From assembly GCF_032405125.1 (NCBI RefSeq), contig NC_091071.1:167050001-167114000 (forward strand): DNA of 64,000 bases. Direction: 5' to 3'. Below, in pieces: positions 30,985 to 41,817 of this stretch (position 1 is its first letter; each line of letters opens with the position of its first letter). The notes under the pieces are model-generated. The model was not told the DNA's origin, made no database searches, and saw only the letters and a list, made by a program, of their open reading frames with translations. A program made the position numbers and the translations under genes. This DNA is from Capricornis sumatraensis. Its lineage: Eukaryota > Chordata > Mammalia > Artiodactyla > Bovidae.

Positions 30985-31450
30985 CTCAGACCTCCAGACT
31001 TAGAGTGGGAAGCTCTCCAGATCTTGTGATGAACATTTTTCTAGATTTTTGGATACTGTGTTTTTTAGAGCCCTAGGCAGAGTAGTTTTCAGTCATGAAG
31101 GGAGTATTCCGTACAGCTTAGGATGGTGTGCTTTCCAGAGCCAGCAATGGAGTCATTCCTAAGGTCAGGACCAATGTTTTTCAGAGCCTGTGCTGAGGTA
31201 CATTTCTGTGCCCAAGAAGCAATGCTTCCCAGATCCAAGGATGGAGGGTTTTCCAGAGCCACGGACAGAAGTTTTCTCAGGCCTAGGAATCGAATTTTCC
31301 AGAGTTTTCTTGAGTCCAGAACAGTTGCCTCCAGTTCGTAGTTGTAGGCTTCTCCAGCAGTAGGCAAGGAAAATGCTCAATATGGACGACCGTCTCTCAG
31401 TTCAGGGTAGAGAACGGCGGCTCCTCAGAGGCAGAGGAGGCTGGCATTCA
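30985..31450. repeat. degenerate ~24-bp tandem repeat (minisatellite-like)
   Basis: About 19 diverged units of 19-30 bp, mostly 22-24, can be lined up. An approximate unit is 'ccaaggatggag' + 'tgttttccagag'. Clear examples start at 31113, 31137, 31231 and 31255. In one plus frame this gives an 8-residue period (FLRSGPM, FSRATDRS, FLRPRNRI). The frames are too short and diverged to support a protein. I do not recognise the repeat as a known ruminant satellite. Confidence 0.6.
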
Positions 31451-31788
31451 GGCTGCGTAATATTTCAGCATCCCCACATTCACATGGAGACCCCATCACA
31501 CCTACTGTCCGTGGTTATAGCTCCCTGATAGAGGATGGCAAAGCCTCATAAATCAACTTGGAAATGGTTCATACTCCCTGGAAGAATCAGTTCTCCACCC
31601 CCAAGGTCAGCATGAAAGCTCATTGAGTCATTTTACTACAGTGGAGAAAAGTCTAAAACCAAGTTCCCTGCATTGACCCTCGGATATAAAGGACCTCGGA
31701 GCCTCTTTTGTCAACTAGGGTGTCGAGCCCATTCATCATTATATTGGTCCCTTTTTGGTAATCTGCCCATGTGCCCATAGTTACGAGT
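31451..31788. other. unclassified unique DNA
   Basis: Nothing was recognised. The tandem repeat may fade into the first part. Confidence 0.4.
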
Positions 31789-31799
31789 AGATCTGGATA

Positions 31800-32024
31800 G
31801 GGGCTTCCCGGGTGGCTCAGTGGATAAAGAATTCGCCTGCAGTGCAGAAGATGTAGGAGACGCAGGTTCGATCCCTGGGCCAGGAAGATCCCCTGGAGGA
31901 GGGCATGGCAACCCACTCCAGTATTCTTGCCTGGAGCATCCCATGGACAGAGGAGCCTGGCAGGCTATAGTCTGTAGGGTCTCAAAGAGTCAGACGGGAC
32001 TGAAGTGACCGAGCATGCACGCTC
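31800..32024 (+). mobile_element. Bov-tA SINE
   Basis: Complete Bov-tA with an exact 11-bp target duplication (agatctggata) at 31789-31799 and 32025-32035. Confidence 0.95.
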
Positions 32025-32049
32025 AGATCTGGATATCGGAACAAAGAGA

Positions 32050-32400
32050 GGCTTTGGTATTGCCAGAGCCAGGTTAGGACCCTTGGGCAAGTTGCTTACT
32101 GAGTCTGTATTCAGTTTTCTCATTTGACAAATGGCAACCATACAGCCCAGCCTGTGTGTGAAGCTCCTCAGCATGGCACCTAGGATATAGAAATCTAATC
32201 AATGTACGAAGCAACACAGGCAGTGAGGAAGAGCAAGCACTGGCCTGTCTGGGGGCTGACTCTCCTTAATGCGGTGCCCTGGGAAAGCTCACTTCCTCCT
32301 CTGACCCTCAACGTCCAACACTGTAAAACTCAAGGGTTAAAAGAGATGATGACAACTCATGCTCACAGCAGCTCGGACACATATTAGCATTCTAGGAACT
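32050..32400 (+). repeat. two plus-strand MIR fragments
   Basis: At 32050-32195, 'gggcaagttgcttactgagt' and 'cagttttctcatttgacaa'. At 32220-32400, 'aaagctcacttcctcctctg' and 'taaaactcaagggttaaaag'. Confidence 0.6.
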
Positions 32401-33045
32401 GAACCTTGACCTTCAGAAAGCTGCCCCAAGGCCTGTCCTTTGTGCGGGGAGAGCTGAGTCATTTCTCAGTGTCTGTAATGACATCCATCAACATCTTGTT
32501 GGAGCATAGGTGAGGTCCTCCTGGTATAAATATGGTGACTTGGCCAAGGACCCAGGGATGCAAAATGCCTCCTGGCACACCAGCCCCCCTCCCTAGAGAT
32601 TCCCCAGGCATGTGTGTGCGCAAAGATGAAACACAAATGGGAAACTAAGGCATTCCAGTGATGAGAGAGACGTGAAGGCTGCCTCCTCTCTTCGAGAAGG
32701 GCTCTCTGCCTGGAAGGGAAGTACAGCATTTCTCATCACGCAATGGACTCTGACCCTGTAAGAAAGTGACACTTTGAAGACAGTTTCACAGCTCATCCAA
32801 ACTCCCAATAAATTAACCCAAATATTTCAGAAGCACTGTTAAACACCTAGATAATAAGCTTTCAAGGATGTCTTCCTTAAATAAAGCATTAAAAAATTGA
32901 AATCAATAAGAAATTGTCATTTCCTACTTTTTATCGTTAAAATATTACCCAATTATTTAACCGTGTGTGAACAAATGGGGAGTAGGTTTGTGTACCTTGA
33001 TATACACAGTGTAGGCTGTGGTTTTCCTTCGGTGCCACAGTGAAC
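32401..33045. other. unclassified unique DNA
   Basis: No repeat or gene is recognised. The part after 32810 is AT-rich. Confidence 0.45.
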
Positions 33046-33171
33046 ATGTGCGTGCTTAGTCGCTCAGTCCTGTCTGACTCTCTGCGACCCTACGGACTGT
33101 AGCCTGCCAGGATCCTCTGTCCATGGGGATTCTCCAGGCAAGAATACTGGAGTGGGCTGCCGTTTCCTTCT
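33046..33171 (-). mobile_element. Bov-A monomer fragment (minus strand)
   Basis: 'tagtcgctcagtcctgtctg', 'gactgtagcctgccaggatc' and 'gaatactggagtgggctgcc' are the Bov-A body without a tRNA-like head. Confidence 0.85.
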
Positions 33172-34469
33172 GTAAATAACCAGTACAGGGATAGGTTAAG
33201 ATGCCTGAGTCCGTCTGAATGGGACTTGGGCTGGGAGTGCCCCCAGGTGTCTGGCAGAAACAAGGAAAATGTATGGAAAAGAATCAGGCAAAATGCTGAC
33301 CCCTATGAGAGAAGAGCGGAGACTCATCTGCAGTACACACTACATTTACTCACCTGGACTTGTGTACAGTGCAAATGCTCTGGCAGTGAGGAACACATGT
33401 GTATTAATTACCACAAATTTTTTTTTTTTTGGTAAGCCATTTAGATGTTAGGATTCAGCTAGTATGAGATAATTACAATCACTTACATTTCTATCACAAT
33501 TCAATTTATTAAAGTTATAGATCCTAAAACCTGGCCCTTTCTTTAACTTTCTCTTTCAACTTACAGATCTTGATATTTTACTTATGAACTTAGTAATTTT
33601 TGTATAAAAGCAAGATCACATTTACTTGTTCATTGATTCATATTCAATTAACTCATACATTTGATAGACTAAATTCCCATAGACTTTTAACACCATTTAC
33701 ACATTTAATTAAGCAAATTCCTTTAGATATTTCAAACTACAATTGCAAATTCAATTTATCTGATTCAAACACTTCAAACACCTGACAAGGGAGACTTTCA
33801 AATATGACGAACAAATTATTCCTAAGCACTTAAACAATTTCTGTAAATCTAATCAGACATAAAATTAGTTGCTCAGAATTCATTTCATACACCATAAAAA
33901 ACCCAAGTAGAACATCCATAAAACAAAACAGTGATTATAAAATTCACTACAACTGTAAACACAGCTTTATAAAAGTACTGAGACTATGATTCATTTCTTT
34001 ATTGCCTTACTATGTTAAAAGAAACATGTGAGTTAACTTAATTTCTCATCCCAGTTAAGATTAACTGCATTATTATTTTGCATTAAAGCTAAGGTTACTT
34101 GCTAGAAGACCCAGGTCCATGACATGGGTGGGGGGTGACTTTATTTGGTTAAATCTTGAAGTTTGGGCCATGGGACACCAGTAAGAAATGCTCAAGACCA
34201 GTAGAGGTCCAAGCATGGTGGACGTTTCAGGTATCAATCAGATGGGTAGGACTCCTTCTTGAGTGAGAGTTCTGTTGGCTATGTCTTCAGGACTTTCTGA
34301 ACTCTTGTCTTTGGACTGGAACTTAACCAAAAATATAGGTTTCAATTTCTTGCATTTTAGGTCCTTTCCTGGAAGTGACAATCTCTCAAATCAACAAGGG
34401 GGATTCCATGCCACTGCATTTCACTCTATTCCCATAAAACTACCCATTGTGTAATTTCTTACATTAATA
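33172..34469. other. AT-rich unclassified DNA
   Basis: A poly-T run lies at 33419-33430. The remainder is AT-rich with no recognised gene. It could be a diverged LTR or LINE internal region that I cannot assign. Confidence 0.4.
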
Positions 34470-35700
34470 CCTAGTGTGCTCAAGTCGTGCCCATTTTTCT
34501 AGAAGGTGGTCTATCTTTTCCTTCATTTGTTGAACTTCTTTATGAGTCTGGATGTGAGTTCTTTGTTAGATATGTCTATTATAATTATCTTCTTCCATTC
34601 AGTCAAAATGGAGAGTTGGGTCTCCTCTGAAATCCTATAATCAATTGCACACTCAAGATCACCTCTTGAATGTCCAATGGATAAGTTAACCTTTATACGG
34701 CAAAAATGGATTTTCCATCTTCTCACTTCATCCCCTCTCCTGAAACTTTCCAGCTCTGATGTTGGCACCATTATTCATCCAGGTGCCTAGCCACATTCTT
34801 TTGAGCAGAAAGTATGTAAAAAAACCCTCCCCCAAAAACTAACTTAACAAATAAACACCCAAGAAATTATCATCTTGGCCAAGAACTAACACTGCCAGCA
34901 CTCAAAAGTTTCTTGTAAACACTAAAAAAAAAAAAAGTATTTATATTATAATTTAGTTTTTCCTGTATTGGAACTTTATATTGATGGAGTCACCCTGAGT
35001 ACATTTTTTCATGTCTTCTTTCTTCCTTTCAAACTTATGTTTCCAATACTCTTCCTGTCGTTGTGTGTAACTGTGGTTTATACATTTTTATTGTCACATA
35101 TTATTCCACTAAAATGTACATGCCACATTTTACTCTTGATGGATCTTTGGGTCGTTTTCAATTTTTAGCTGGTATGAACGTGCTTCTCTGCTTCTAAAAA
35201 TACTCTTATACATTTTTATGATACATAAATGCATGAATTTGGTTAAGGTATGTACCTAGAACTATTACTGCTGGTTACAGGGTGTATCTATTTTTGGCTT
35301 TCCCAGAAAAAGCCAAAGTCTTTTCCAAAGTGGTTGTAACTTTTTTTTTTTCTCTTGAGCCTGTATGGGGAAGCTCTATTTTTCTAGGGATTTGTCCATC
35401 TCACCTAGAACTTCAAACGTCCTGGGCAGGAAGACTTTCACCACGTCCTCTTCTTTTTGGTGTCTGTCACATCCGCACTGAATGGCCCGCCCTCTTTTAT
35501 TTTTGACGTTGTTTATTTGTGTCTGCTCTGTATTACTCTTGGTCAACGTCCTCAGGGCAAGAGTGGCTTCTGTGACCACTTTCCTCTCTGAGTTTTTACA
35601 TTTCCTCCAACTTGCCCTGCTCATTTCTTAGGATCTTGCAAGTTCATCATTGCCTCGGAGAGGCTTTTAAATTTTTATCAAGCATCTTTATTTGTTTTCA
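34470..35700 (-). repeat. L1M LINE-1 fragments (minus strand)
   Basis: Three pieces read as reverse L1: 34480-34600 ('gagttctttgttagatatgt'), 35040-35345 ('gatggatctttgggtcgttt', 'ggtatgtacctagaactatt') and 35360-35700 ('ttttctagggatttgtccat', 'tttatttgtgtctgctctgt'). The last corresponds to ORF2. A poly-T run divides them near 35341. There is no coding capacity. Confidence 0.5.
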
Positions 35701-36514
35701 GTGGGAGAGCTGTTCTTGAAAACCAGGCTCTCTGCTTCCGAAAGGCCATGGTCATTCAAGATTCCTCTCTTTTCCTCAAGTCCACAGGCAGAGTATCCAC
35801 CAATAAGTCCTGTCAACTGTGCTTCTAAAACAGACCCCAGCCCTGCCCACTGCTCCTAGCTCTCATCCCGATAATATCCCATTTCATAAGAGCTGTCTTG
35901 ACTCAGTTTTGAGATCCTGGATAAAAACCCTCAATTCTTCTTTATGAGCACTTTGCTAAGCCTTCATCCCAGTCACTTCTGTTACCAGGTTCCGATGCTC
36001 CTGGGTTATGCAAAGACTTCCAACTAACAAGGACTCTGAAGCCTGGCATTGAGGGATGACCCCATTTTCCCTTGGGCTATAAGAACAGTTCAAAATACTC
36101 AATTAATGGAATTCCAGGACCTACTAATCCCACCCTGCTTGCCTTCTACCTTCCAGCTTGCTGGTACCTTTTCCCCAGGTGCAAATCTCTGTGTGGCCCT
36201 GCGTGGCAACCTTCTCTCATTCAGCTATATAAATGTGCTCAAGTCTTTGATCAGCCTCTCAGGTAGTCCCCTGCTAGATCCTCAGGTTGGGATGTAACTT
36301 CATGAGTCATATGATTATTTTAAGGAGTGCTTCTGCAAAACAGGATGGGTATATAAGACACAAACATGTAAAAGGTTCTAGGGCCTCTTTTATTTTTATC
36401 ACATAGAGGGGTTCACCTCTTCTTCTTTCAGTGATTATGTTGGCAACTCTTTCTGATGCCCACAAGTCCCAAACAAACCCTATCGAGTGGTCCTAGAGTC
36501 AACATACTGTAGTG
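35701..36514. other. unclassified unique DNA
   Basis: No gene or confident repeat is recognised. Confidence 0.45.
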
Positions 36515-36870
36515 CCAAGACTGTGGGCTTTGGAATCTGACAGACCTGGGTTCGATTCAGTAAAGTTGTGTAGTCTTGGGTGAGTCACTTGATCTCTCTG
36601 AAACTTTCAAATGAGACTAATCATATCCACCTTGAAGGATTGTCATTGATGTCTAAAGTAGTAATGTATGTGAAGACCCCAAATGTGCCCTGGGCTGGAG
36701 AAAGTTCTAACCACCTTTCAACTGCAAGTCAGAAAGGAGTTGGAAAAATGCACTGGATTAGAAGTTGGGGCACCTACAAAATCTCCTGATTCTGCCACAC
36801 AACTCAACGGTACAACTCCAGGCAACCGCTTCTCTTCTCTAGCCCTCAATTTCTGCATATCTAAAACCAA
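36515..36870 (+). repeat. two plus-strand MIR fragments
   Basis: At 36515-36700, 'gggctttggaatctgacaga', 'ctgggttcgattcagtaa' and 'gtcacttgatctctctga'. At 36740-36870, 'ctcctgattctgccacacaa'. Confidence 0.7.
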
Positions 36871-36875
36871 AGGTT

Positions 36876-37122
36876 GGGAATTCCTTGGCCTTCCAGTGGT
36901 TAAGACTCCACGTTTTCCCTGCCAGGGATTGAACCTCTTGCTACTGTGTGGAGGATGGGCTGGAGGGGGCTATTGCAAGGACCAATGGGATGGCTAGGAC
37001 TCCTGAGTAGAGATGGGGAGAACCATATTCAGGAGATTCAATCCCTGGTTGTGGAACTAAGATCCTGTAAGCAGAGTGGCCTGCCAAAACCAAAACCAAA
37101 CCAAAACAACAGCAACAACAAA
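36876..37122 (+). mobile_element. CHR-type SINE with an internal insertion
   Basis: The head 'gggaattccttggccttcca' plus 'gtggttaagactccacg' is CHR-like. The expected body ('attcaatccctggttgtgga', 'actaagatcctgtaagcaga') resumes only near 37036, after about 110 bp of unrelated sequence, and ends in an A-rich tail. Confidence 0.65.
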
Positions 37123-37499
37123 ATCCCACAAAGGTTGAACAAGAGGATTTTAACTAAAGACACTACCAGCCCTGACATCCTGGAAGAGTCATTGATTATA
37201 AGATATGGATTGATTCTCTTGACACTTAAGAAGATGCTAGCCTGTCTTACTTGGAAGGGATCATCTGTAATCATGTTTTTAGGGATGTAGGTGAGACCTG
37301 ATGGTATTAACGTGGCATCATGACAAAAATCCACGATTCTTGTCTCACCATCATACTTTGTCTTATGTTTTCCCCAAGAGAGTGTATAGCGAGTACGTGA
37401 GACACACGAGGAGTCAAAACATCTCTTCATGATGAGCTAAGCAAATGCCCATATCCCAGTGCAGAGCTGAGGCATGTTAGAGTCCTAGCCTTTCCATCT
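37123..37499. other. unclassified unique DNA
   Basis: No feature is recognised. Confidence 0.45.
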
Positions 37500-37640
37500 T
37501 CCTGTAATGCTCCGTAATAATAATGTCATCACTACCTGATTGATTGGAGAGTTACTATGTGCCAGGCAACAAACCTTATTTAATTCTCAATAACAACCCT
37601 ATGATTGTACTATAATGACCCTGCTAACCAGAAAATAGGC
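37500..37640 (-). repeat. MIR SINE fragment (minus strand)
   Basis: 'gagttactatgtgccaggca' and 'tttaattctcaataacaacc' lie in reverse MIR order. Confidence 0.7.
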
Positions 37641-38164
37641 CCCATCAGTCTTTGAAAATCTGGACCTAAGAGACTTTTCTCTTGTGCTGGGGGCCGAGAG
37701 GAGGGAGAGACATGATAGGGGAGGGCACTTGTAGTTGGTGGCTACAGCTTGACTCTAAGTTAAGAAAGAAGTACATGGAAGGTGGGGAGGATGGATGGGG
37801 GCTGGGGGCTGTGGTCAGGGGCAGGTCATGGGTTGGGGGATGATGCGGGTTTGGATCAGGGTTATGAACTTGTGCTTGGGATGAGGCTCTGTGCCCAGTG
37901 CTGGGAGTACAGAGGTGAACAACAGTCTGGAGATGTGTGTATGGTGGGGTAGACATGGAAACACACAGACATCTGCTCAGTGCAGCATGACTCAAAAAGC
38001 TGCATACACAGAATATCAGTGTTGTATGGAAGCGGGAGTGATGGTCTTGCTGGGAGGCAGGAGAGCCCTCCCGACTTCCTAGGTGCAGTGGTGACATCCA
38101 TTCAGTCACCGGACCTGTGGTGCCACCTCCTTTACACTCCCTCCTGAATTTGGTTCTCCCAATC
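37641..38164. other. mostly unclassified; possible L2 piece
   Basis: The stretch 37880-37925 ('ggctctgtgcccagtgctgg') resembles a reverse L2 3' end. The rest is not recognised. Confidence 0.4.
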
Positions 38165-38990
38165 TCCACTCAGGAGTCCTAGTCATCTCCCAGGTCCTTG
38201 CAGTATCCGCCTCCAGCCCATCTTCCACACAGCAGCAAATGTGAAGATCTTCCTACGGTGCAACTTAACCTAATCTCTCCTCTCCAGTGGGCTTTCCTGG
38301 TGGCTCAGAGGTTAAAGCGCCTGCCTGGAATGCCGGAAACCTGGGTTTGAACCCCGGGTCGGGAAGATCCCCTGGAGAAGGAAATGGCAACCCACTCCAG
38401 TACTCTTGCCTGGAGAATCCCATAGACGGAGGAGTCTGGTAGGATACAGTCCATGGGGTCGCAAAGAGTCAGGCACAACTGAGTGACTTCAGGCACAACT
38501 GAGTGACTTCACTTTCACTTTCTTCTCTCCAAACCCTGTTGGGAATATGGTCCAAGATTCCGTAGCACGACTTGCAAGCCCTCTGTTTACCTCGACTCCT
38601 CTTCTTTTCAATCATCCCCCTCTCCTAACCATCTAATTTCTTGCTGTAGGACCCCAAGTGTTCCTTGCTTTCTCTTGCCTCCCAGTCTTTGTACAGGCTG
38701 TTTCCTCTGCTTGGAATTCCCTTCCCCGCCCTTCCTCCTTCAGGTGCCACCTTGGCGTCTCTTTCTCCTGGAAGCCTTCCTAGCCTGCCAGGTCGAGGGC
38801 TCACCATCCTTTTAGACCTCAGCACACTATCTTGTGATTTTCAGCTGAACCACTGGCTTGCTCAGACTGGGGGCTCCGCAAGGGACGGATGGAGGTGTGC
38901 TCATCTCTGTATCTGCAGAACCCAGGCGGCACCTGGCCGGCGATGGTGCTCACCGCTATTTGCAGGATGCATGCCTCAATTCCCCGACTG
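38165..38990 (+). repeat. L2-type LINE 3' region interrupted by Bov-tA
   Basis: Plus-strand L2-like landmarks: 'tccgcctccagcccatcttc' before the SINE, and 'gtacaggctgtttcctctgc', 'tcctggaagccttcctagcc' and 'ctcatctctgtatctgcaga' after it. Confidence 0.65.
38288..38522 (+). mobile_element. Bov-tA SINE with a duplicated tail unit
   Basis: Complete Bov-tA inserted in L2. Near its 3' end the 20-mer aggcacaactgagtgacttc occurs twice in tandem at 38471-38490 and 38491-38510. Confidence 0.93.
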
Positions 38991-39375
38991 GAGGCCAGGC
39001 GACAACGGGGTGTGTGTGTAAATGAGAGCCTCTGGAGGAGTTTAGTTCCTTCGGGTTTAGAGGCGGGGAGTGGGGGAGAGATGAGGGAGTCCTACGCCCC
39101 GCCACAGGCTCGAAAGAGCTGAGAAATTGGGCTCTCCCTCCCGGAGCCTCAGCCTAGAAATCCTGCCCAGCGCCAGTCTGCGCTGTCATAGCAACAGCCA
39201 GCCCCGGTGGCTGGGCCAACGAATGGCAGCTGGTTCTGGTGACGTAATGCCCAGGTCTTGCAGCTCATTGGCTCCGCTCTCGTCCTCGTCAGGGCCGGGC
39301 TGCGGGTGGGAGATGAGACGCGGAGGAAAGAGCGCGCGGGGAGCCCTGGGACCTCTCTGCTTCAGTCGTCCGATT
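38991..39375. promoter_or_regulatory. CpG-rich, promoter-like stretch
   Basis: I count about 16 CpGs between 39180 and 39370, near the expected frequency, against a CpG-poor background. Motifs seen are a CREB/ATF-type TGACGTAA at 39240-39247, an inverted CCAAT box (ATTGG, 39267-39271) and an RFX half-site in 'gtcatagcaac' (39185-39195). There is no TATA box. No exon or gene could be assigned, so direction is unknown. Confidence 0.4.
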
Positions 39376-40084
39376 AGGCCTTCTCCTCCTTGCCTGGCTC
39401 TGCCTTTGCTCACTCTTCCTCTCCCTTTCCTGAGCCTGAATTTCTGCTCTTTCTCTGCGCGTCGTTCCTGTCTCAGGTTGTCTGGGTCCTTCTGTCTGTC
39501 TGTCTCCCTCCCTTAGGGCTGGGTGGCTCCTTCTTCACCCTCTATCTCTGCCCTGGGGTCCCTGACTCTGAGCACAGTTCCCTGTCTCCTGGCATCTCTG
39601 CTTCCCCAGCCGTCTCTCCCTCCGGTCTTGCTGGCTGGTGCCTTCTCCAAACAAGGGCTCAGTGAGAGCTCCTTGACTTGCAGCCAGAAGGTGACTCACT
39701 GCTTCAAACCGCAAGGCCTGCCTCGCGGATCTCAGAGGCACATTCTTCCCGAGACTGGTGGAAAGCTCTGTGCCCCGGCCCAGGTGTTGAGACGCTGGTG
39801 AGGCCACAGGCCAGCCTTTCTTTGATGTACTTCACTGATTTTTGTTCTTTGCTGCCTAGTCACCCAGTCAAGGGGAAGGCTGAACGCTCTGCGCTATGGA
39901 TCAAGGAGGGGCCCAGAGGGTAGACTTAGAGAAGAAACAGGCATAAACTTCAGTAATTACAGCAGAGGGATTTAGGTTAAACAACTGGAGGCTAAACAAC
40001 TAGGTTAAACAACTGGAGGAGCTTCAGAAAACAAGTGTGTAGGCACTGAAATGAATGAATGAAAAAGATAGTTGGACTTTTCTA
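39376..40084. other. unclassified pyrimidine-rich then unique DNA
   Basis: CT-rich sequence runs to about 39600. A 19-bp sequence is repeated 28 bp apart at 39973-39991 and 40001-40019. No gene is recognised. Confidence 0.4.
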
Positions 40085-40206
40085 TGGCAGTCCACTCCAG
40101 TACTATTGCCTGGAAAATCCCATGGACAGAGGACCCTGGTAGGCTACAGTCTATGGGGTCGCAAAGAGTTGGACACGACTGAGCGACTTCACTTACTTAC
40201 TTACTT
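40085..40206 (+). mobile_element. Bov-A body fragment, 5' truncated
   Basis: 'cagtccactccagtactatt' through 'ggacacgactgagcgacttc', with a short ACTT-repeat tail at about 40190-40206. Confidence 0.88.
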
Positions 40207-40234
40207 CCCCTTTTACATGTTAGTCCATCTAATC

Positions 40235-41105
40235 CACACAACCTATGGGTGCCTCTTGGTGCCAGGCTCTGTGCCAGCACTGGCTTGGTCCCCTGGGTTC
40301 CAGGGTTCTGGGAGGCAGATATATATATATACACCTTGGGTTTTGCTGGGATTCCAGAGGAGGGGAAAATTCATTCTGACAGGTGTGAGGGCTCAGGCAA
40401 GGCAGCTTCCTGGAGGAGGTGTCTTTTGAGCTGATTTGTTTGGGAGAATGGATGCTAGTTTGTTTGGATCGCCTTGGGTGGGGCAGAAGAGCAGATCAGC
40501 CTGGATGGTTCTGTGGCGGGTAGAGGGTCCAGGAATGTGAATACCTGGATGGGGAGTTTGCACTTGACCCCCAGGGCTGATGGAGAGCCACGCAAGGGAT
40601 CTGGGTCAGGGAGAGCCGTGGTCAGAGTTAGGTTCCCTACAGTTTCGCTGGCAGCCGGGATCTCGTCTGTCCCTGAATCCCAGCACAGATGACAGCACCA
40701 GCCCTCAGTAGGCGCTCCAGCTTTTGTTGAAGGAAAGCACAAACTGGAGGGGGAGAGGTTGTTCTGATAGATGAGGGGCGAAAGGAAGAGACCGGAGTTC
40801 GTGTGGCAGTGAAGGGAATGGGAAAATTGGGTCAGTTCAAGAGACGGAGAAGACAGACAGTATGGATGGGCCTTGCTGGCTCCTTAGAGGCTGTGAGGGT
40901 GATGGAGAGGGAGGTGCCCAGGGTAACACCCATGCTTCTATCTTGAGTGGCTGAGGATGGGAGAAGAGGGTCACAGGTGGGGAACGATTTCAAGGGAAAG
41001 GTGGTTAACGTAGAGTTGGAGCCACGGAGCCTGAGGTGCTTGTGAGATGTCCAGGTGGGGCAGTCTGTGGAGAGGTCTGGGCGAGGGTGACCAGCATAAT
41101 GGTGG
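40235..41105 (-). repeat. L2 LINE 3' UTR, long minus-strand copy
   Basis: Reverse L2 landmarks follow in order over about 870 bp: 'cttggtgccaggctctgtgc', 'cagcttcctggaggaggtgt', 'catgcttctatcttgagtgg' and 'tgcttgtgagatgtccaggt'. A small AT run (40319-40332) lies inside it. Confidence 0.7.
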
Positions 41106-41169
41106 CTACTGAGGCCACTTGAGGACTGGGACACGTAAGAGCAGGTTTGTCGGGTAAGGGTGACCTTTA

Positions 41170-41340
41170 GAACTTGGAGAGATCTGGCTAGGGGTCAAGA
41201 GGCCTGAATTCTGGTCTGGACTCTGACACTGGCTTGCTGCATGACCTTAGGCAAGTCACTCTTCCTCTCTGAGCAGTTGTCCCTCAGTCTGTCTGCAGAG
41301 CCTCTCAGAGATGAAGAGAGGCTTGGACTACTTCTCTTTT
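41170..41340 (+). repeat. MIR SINE fragment
   Basis: 'gaattctggtctggactctg' followed by 'catgaccttaggcaagtcac' is MIR 5' and core sequence. Confidence 0.75.
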
Positions 41341-41602
41341 TGAGGCTTCTGGATATGGTTTTAAAAAGATGAAGATGTGCCCAAAATAGGGCAACAAAGA
41401 TGGTGGTTAATTACCATAGTTATTTACAAATTAACATTATGAACAGACAAAGATCCTGAGATTGCGTGTATGACCTCACCTGGAGATAAAAGATCAGGGT
41501 CTTGTTGGAAAGTTAGACCCCTGGTAGGGCCTTCCATGTTGCCTGGAGCAATTGTCTTCTTTAGTAGGAAAGACACCTAGCTAGGGGTGGGAAGGTGGTG
41601 GT
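41341..41602. other. unclassified unique DNA
   Basis: Nothing was recognised. Confidence 0.45.
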
Positions 41603-41817
41603 AGTGGTGGTTTAGTCGCTAAGTCATGTCCGACTCTTGCGACGTGTTTGACTCTTGTGACCCCATGGACTGTAGCCCGCCAGGCTCCTCTGTCCATGGG
41701 ATTTTCCAGGCAGGAATACTGGAGTGGGTTGCCATTTCCTTCTCCAGGGGATCTTCCTGACCCGGGAATCGAACCCGCGTCTCCTGTATTGCAGGCTTTA
41801 CCGATAGAGCTATACTG
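41603..41817 (-). mobile_element. Bov-tA SINE (minus strand) with internal duplication
   Basis: Bov-A body and tRNA-like head ('gaatcgaacccgcgtctcct') in reverse. The 'gactcttg(c/t)ga' segment appears twice near 41632-41660, a small internal duplication. Confidence 0.92.

Noticed and set aside
30985..31450. CRISPR array
   Set aside because: The units are degenerate and contiguous, with no conserved repeat/unique spacer alternation, and the DNA is mammalian.
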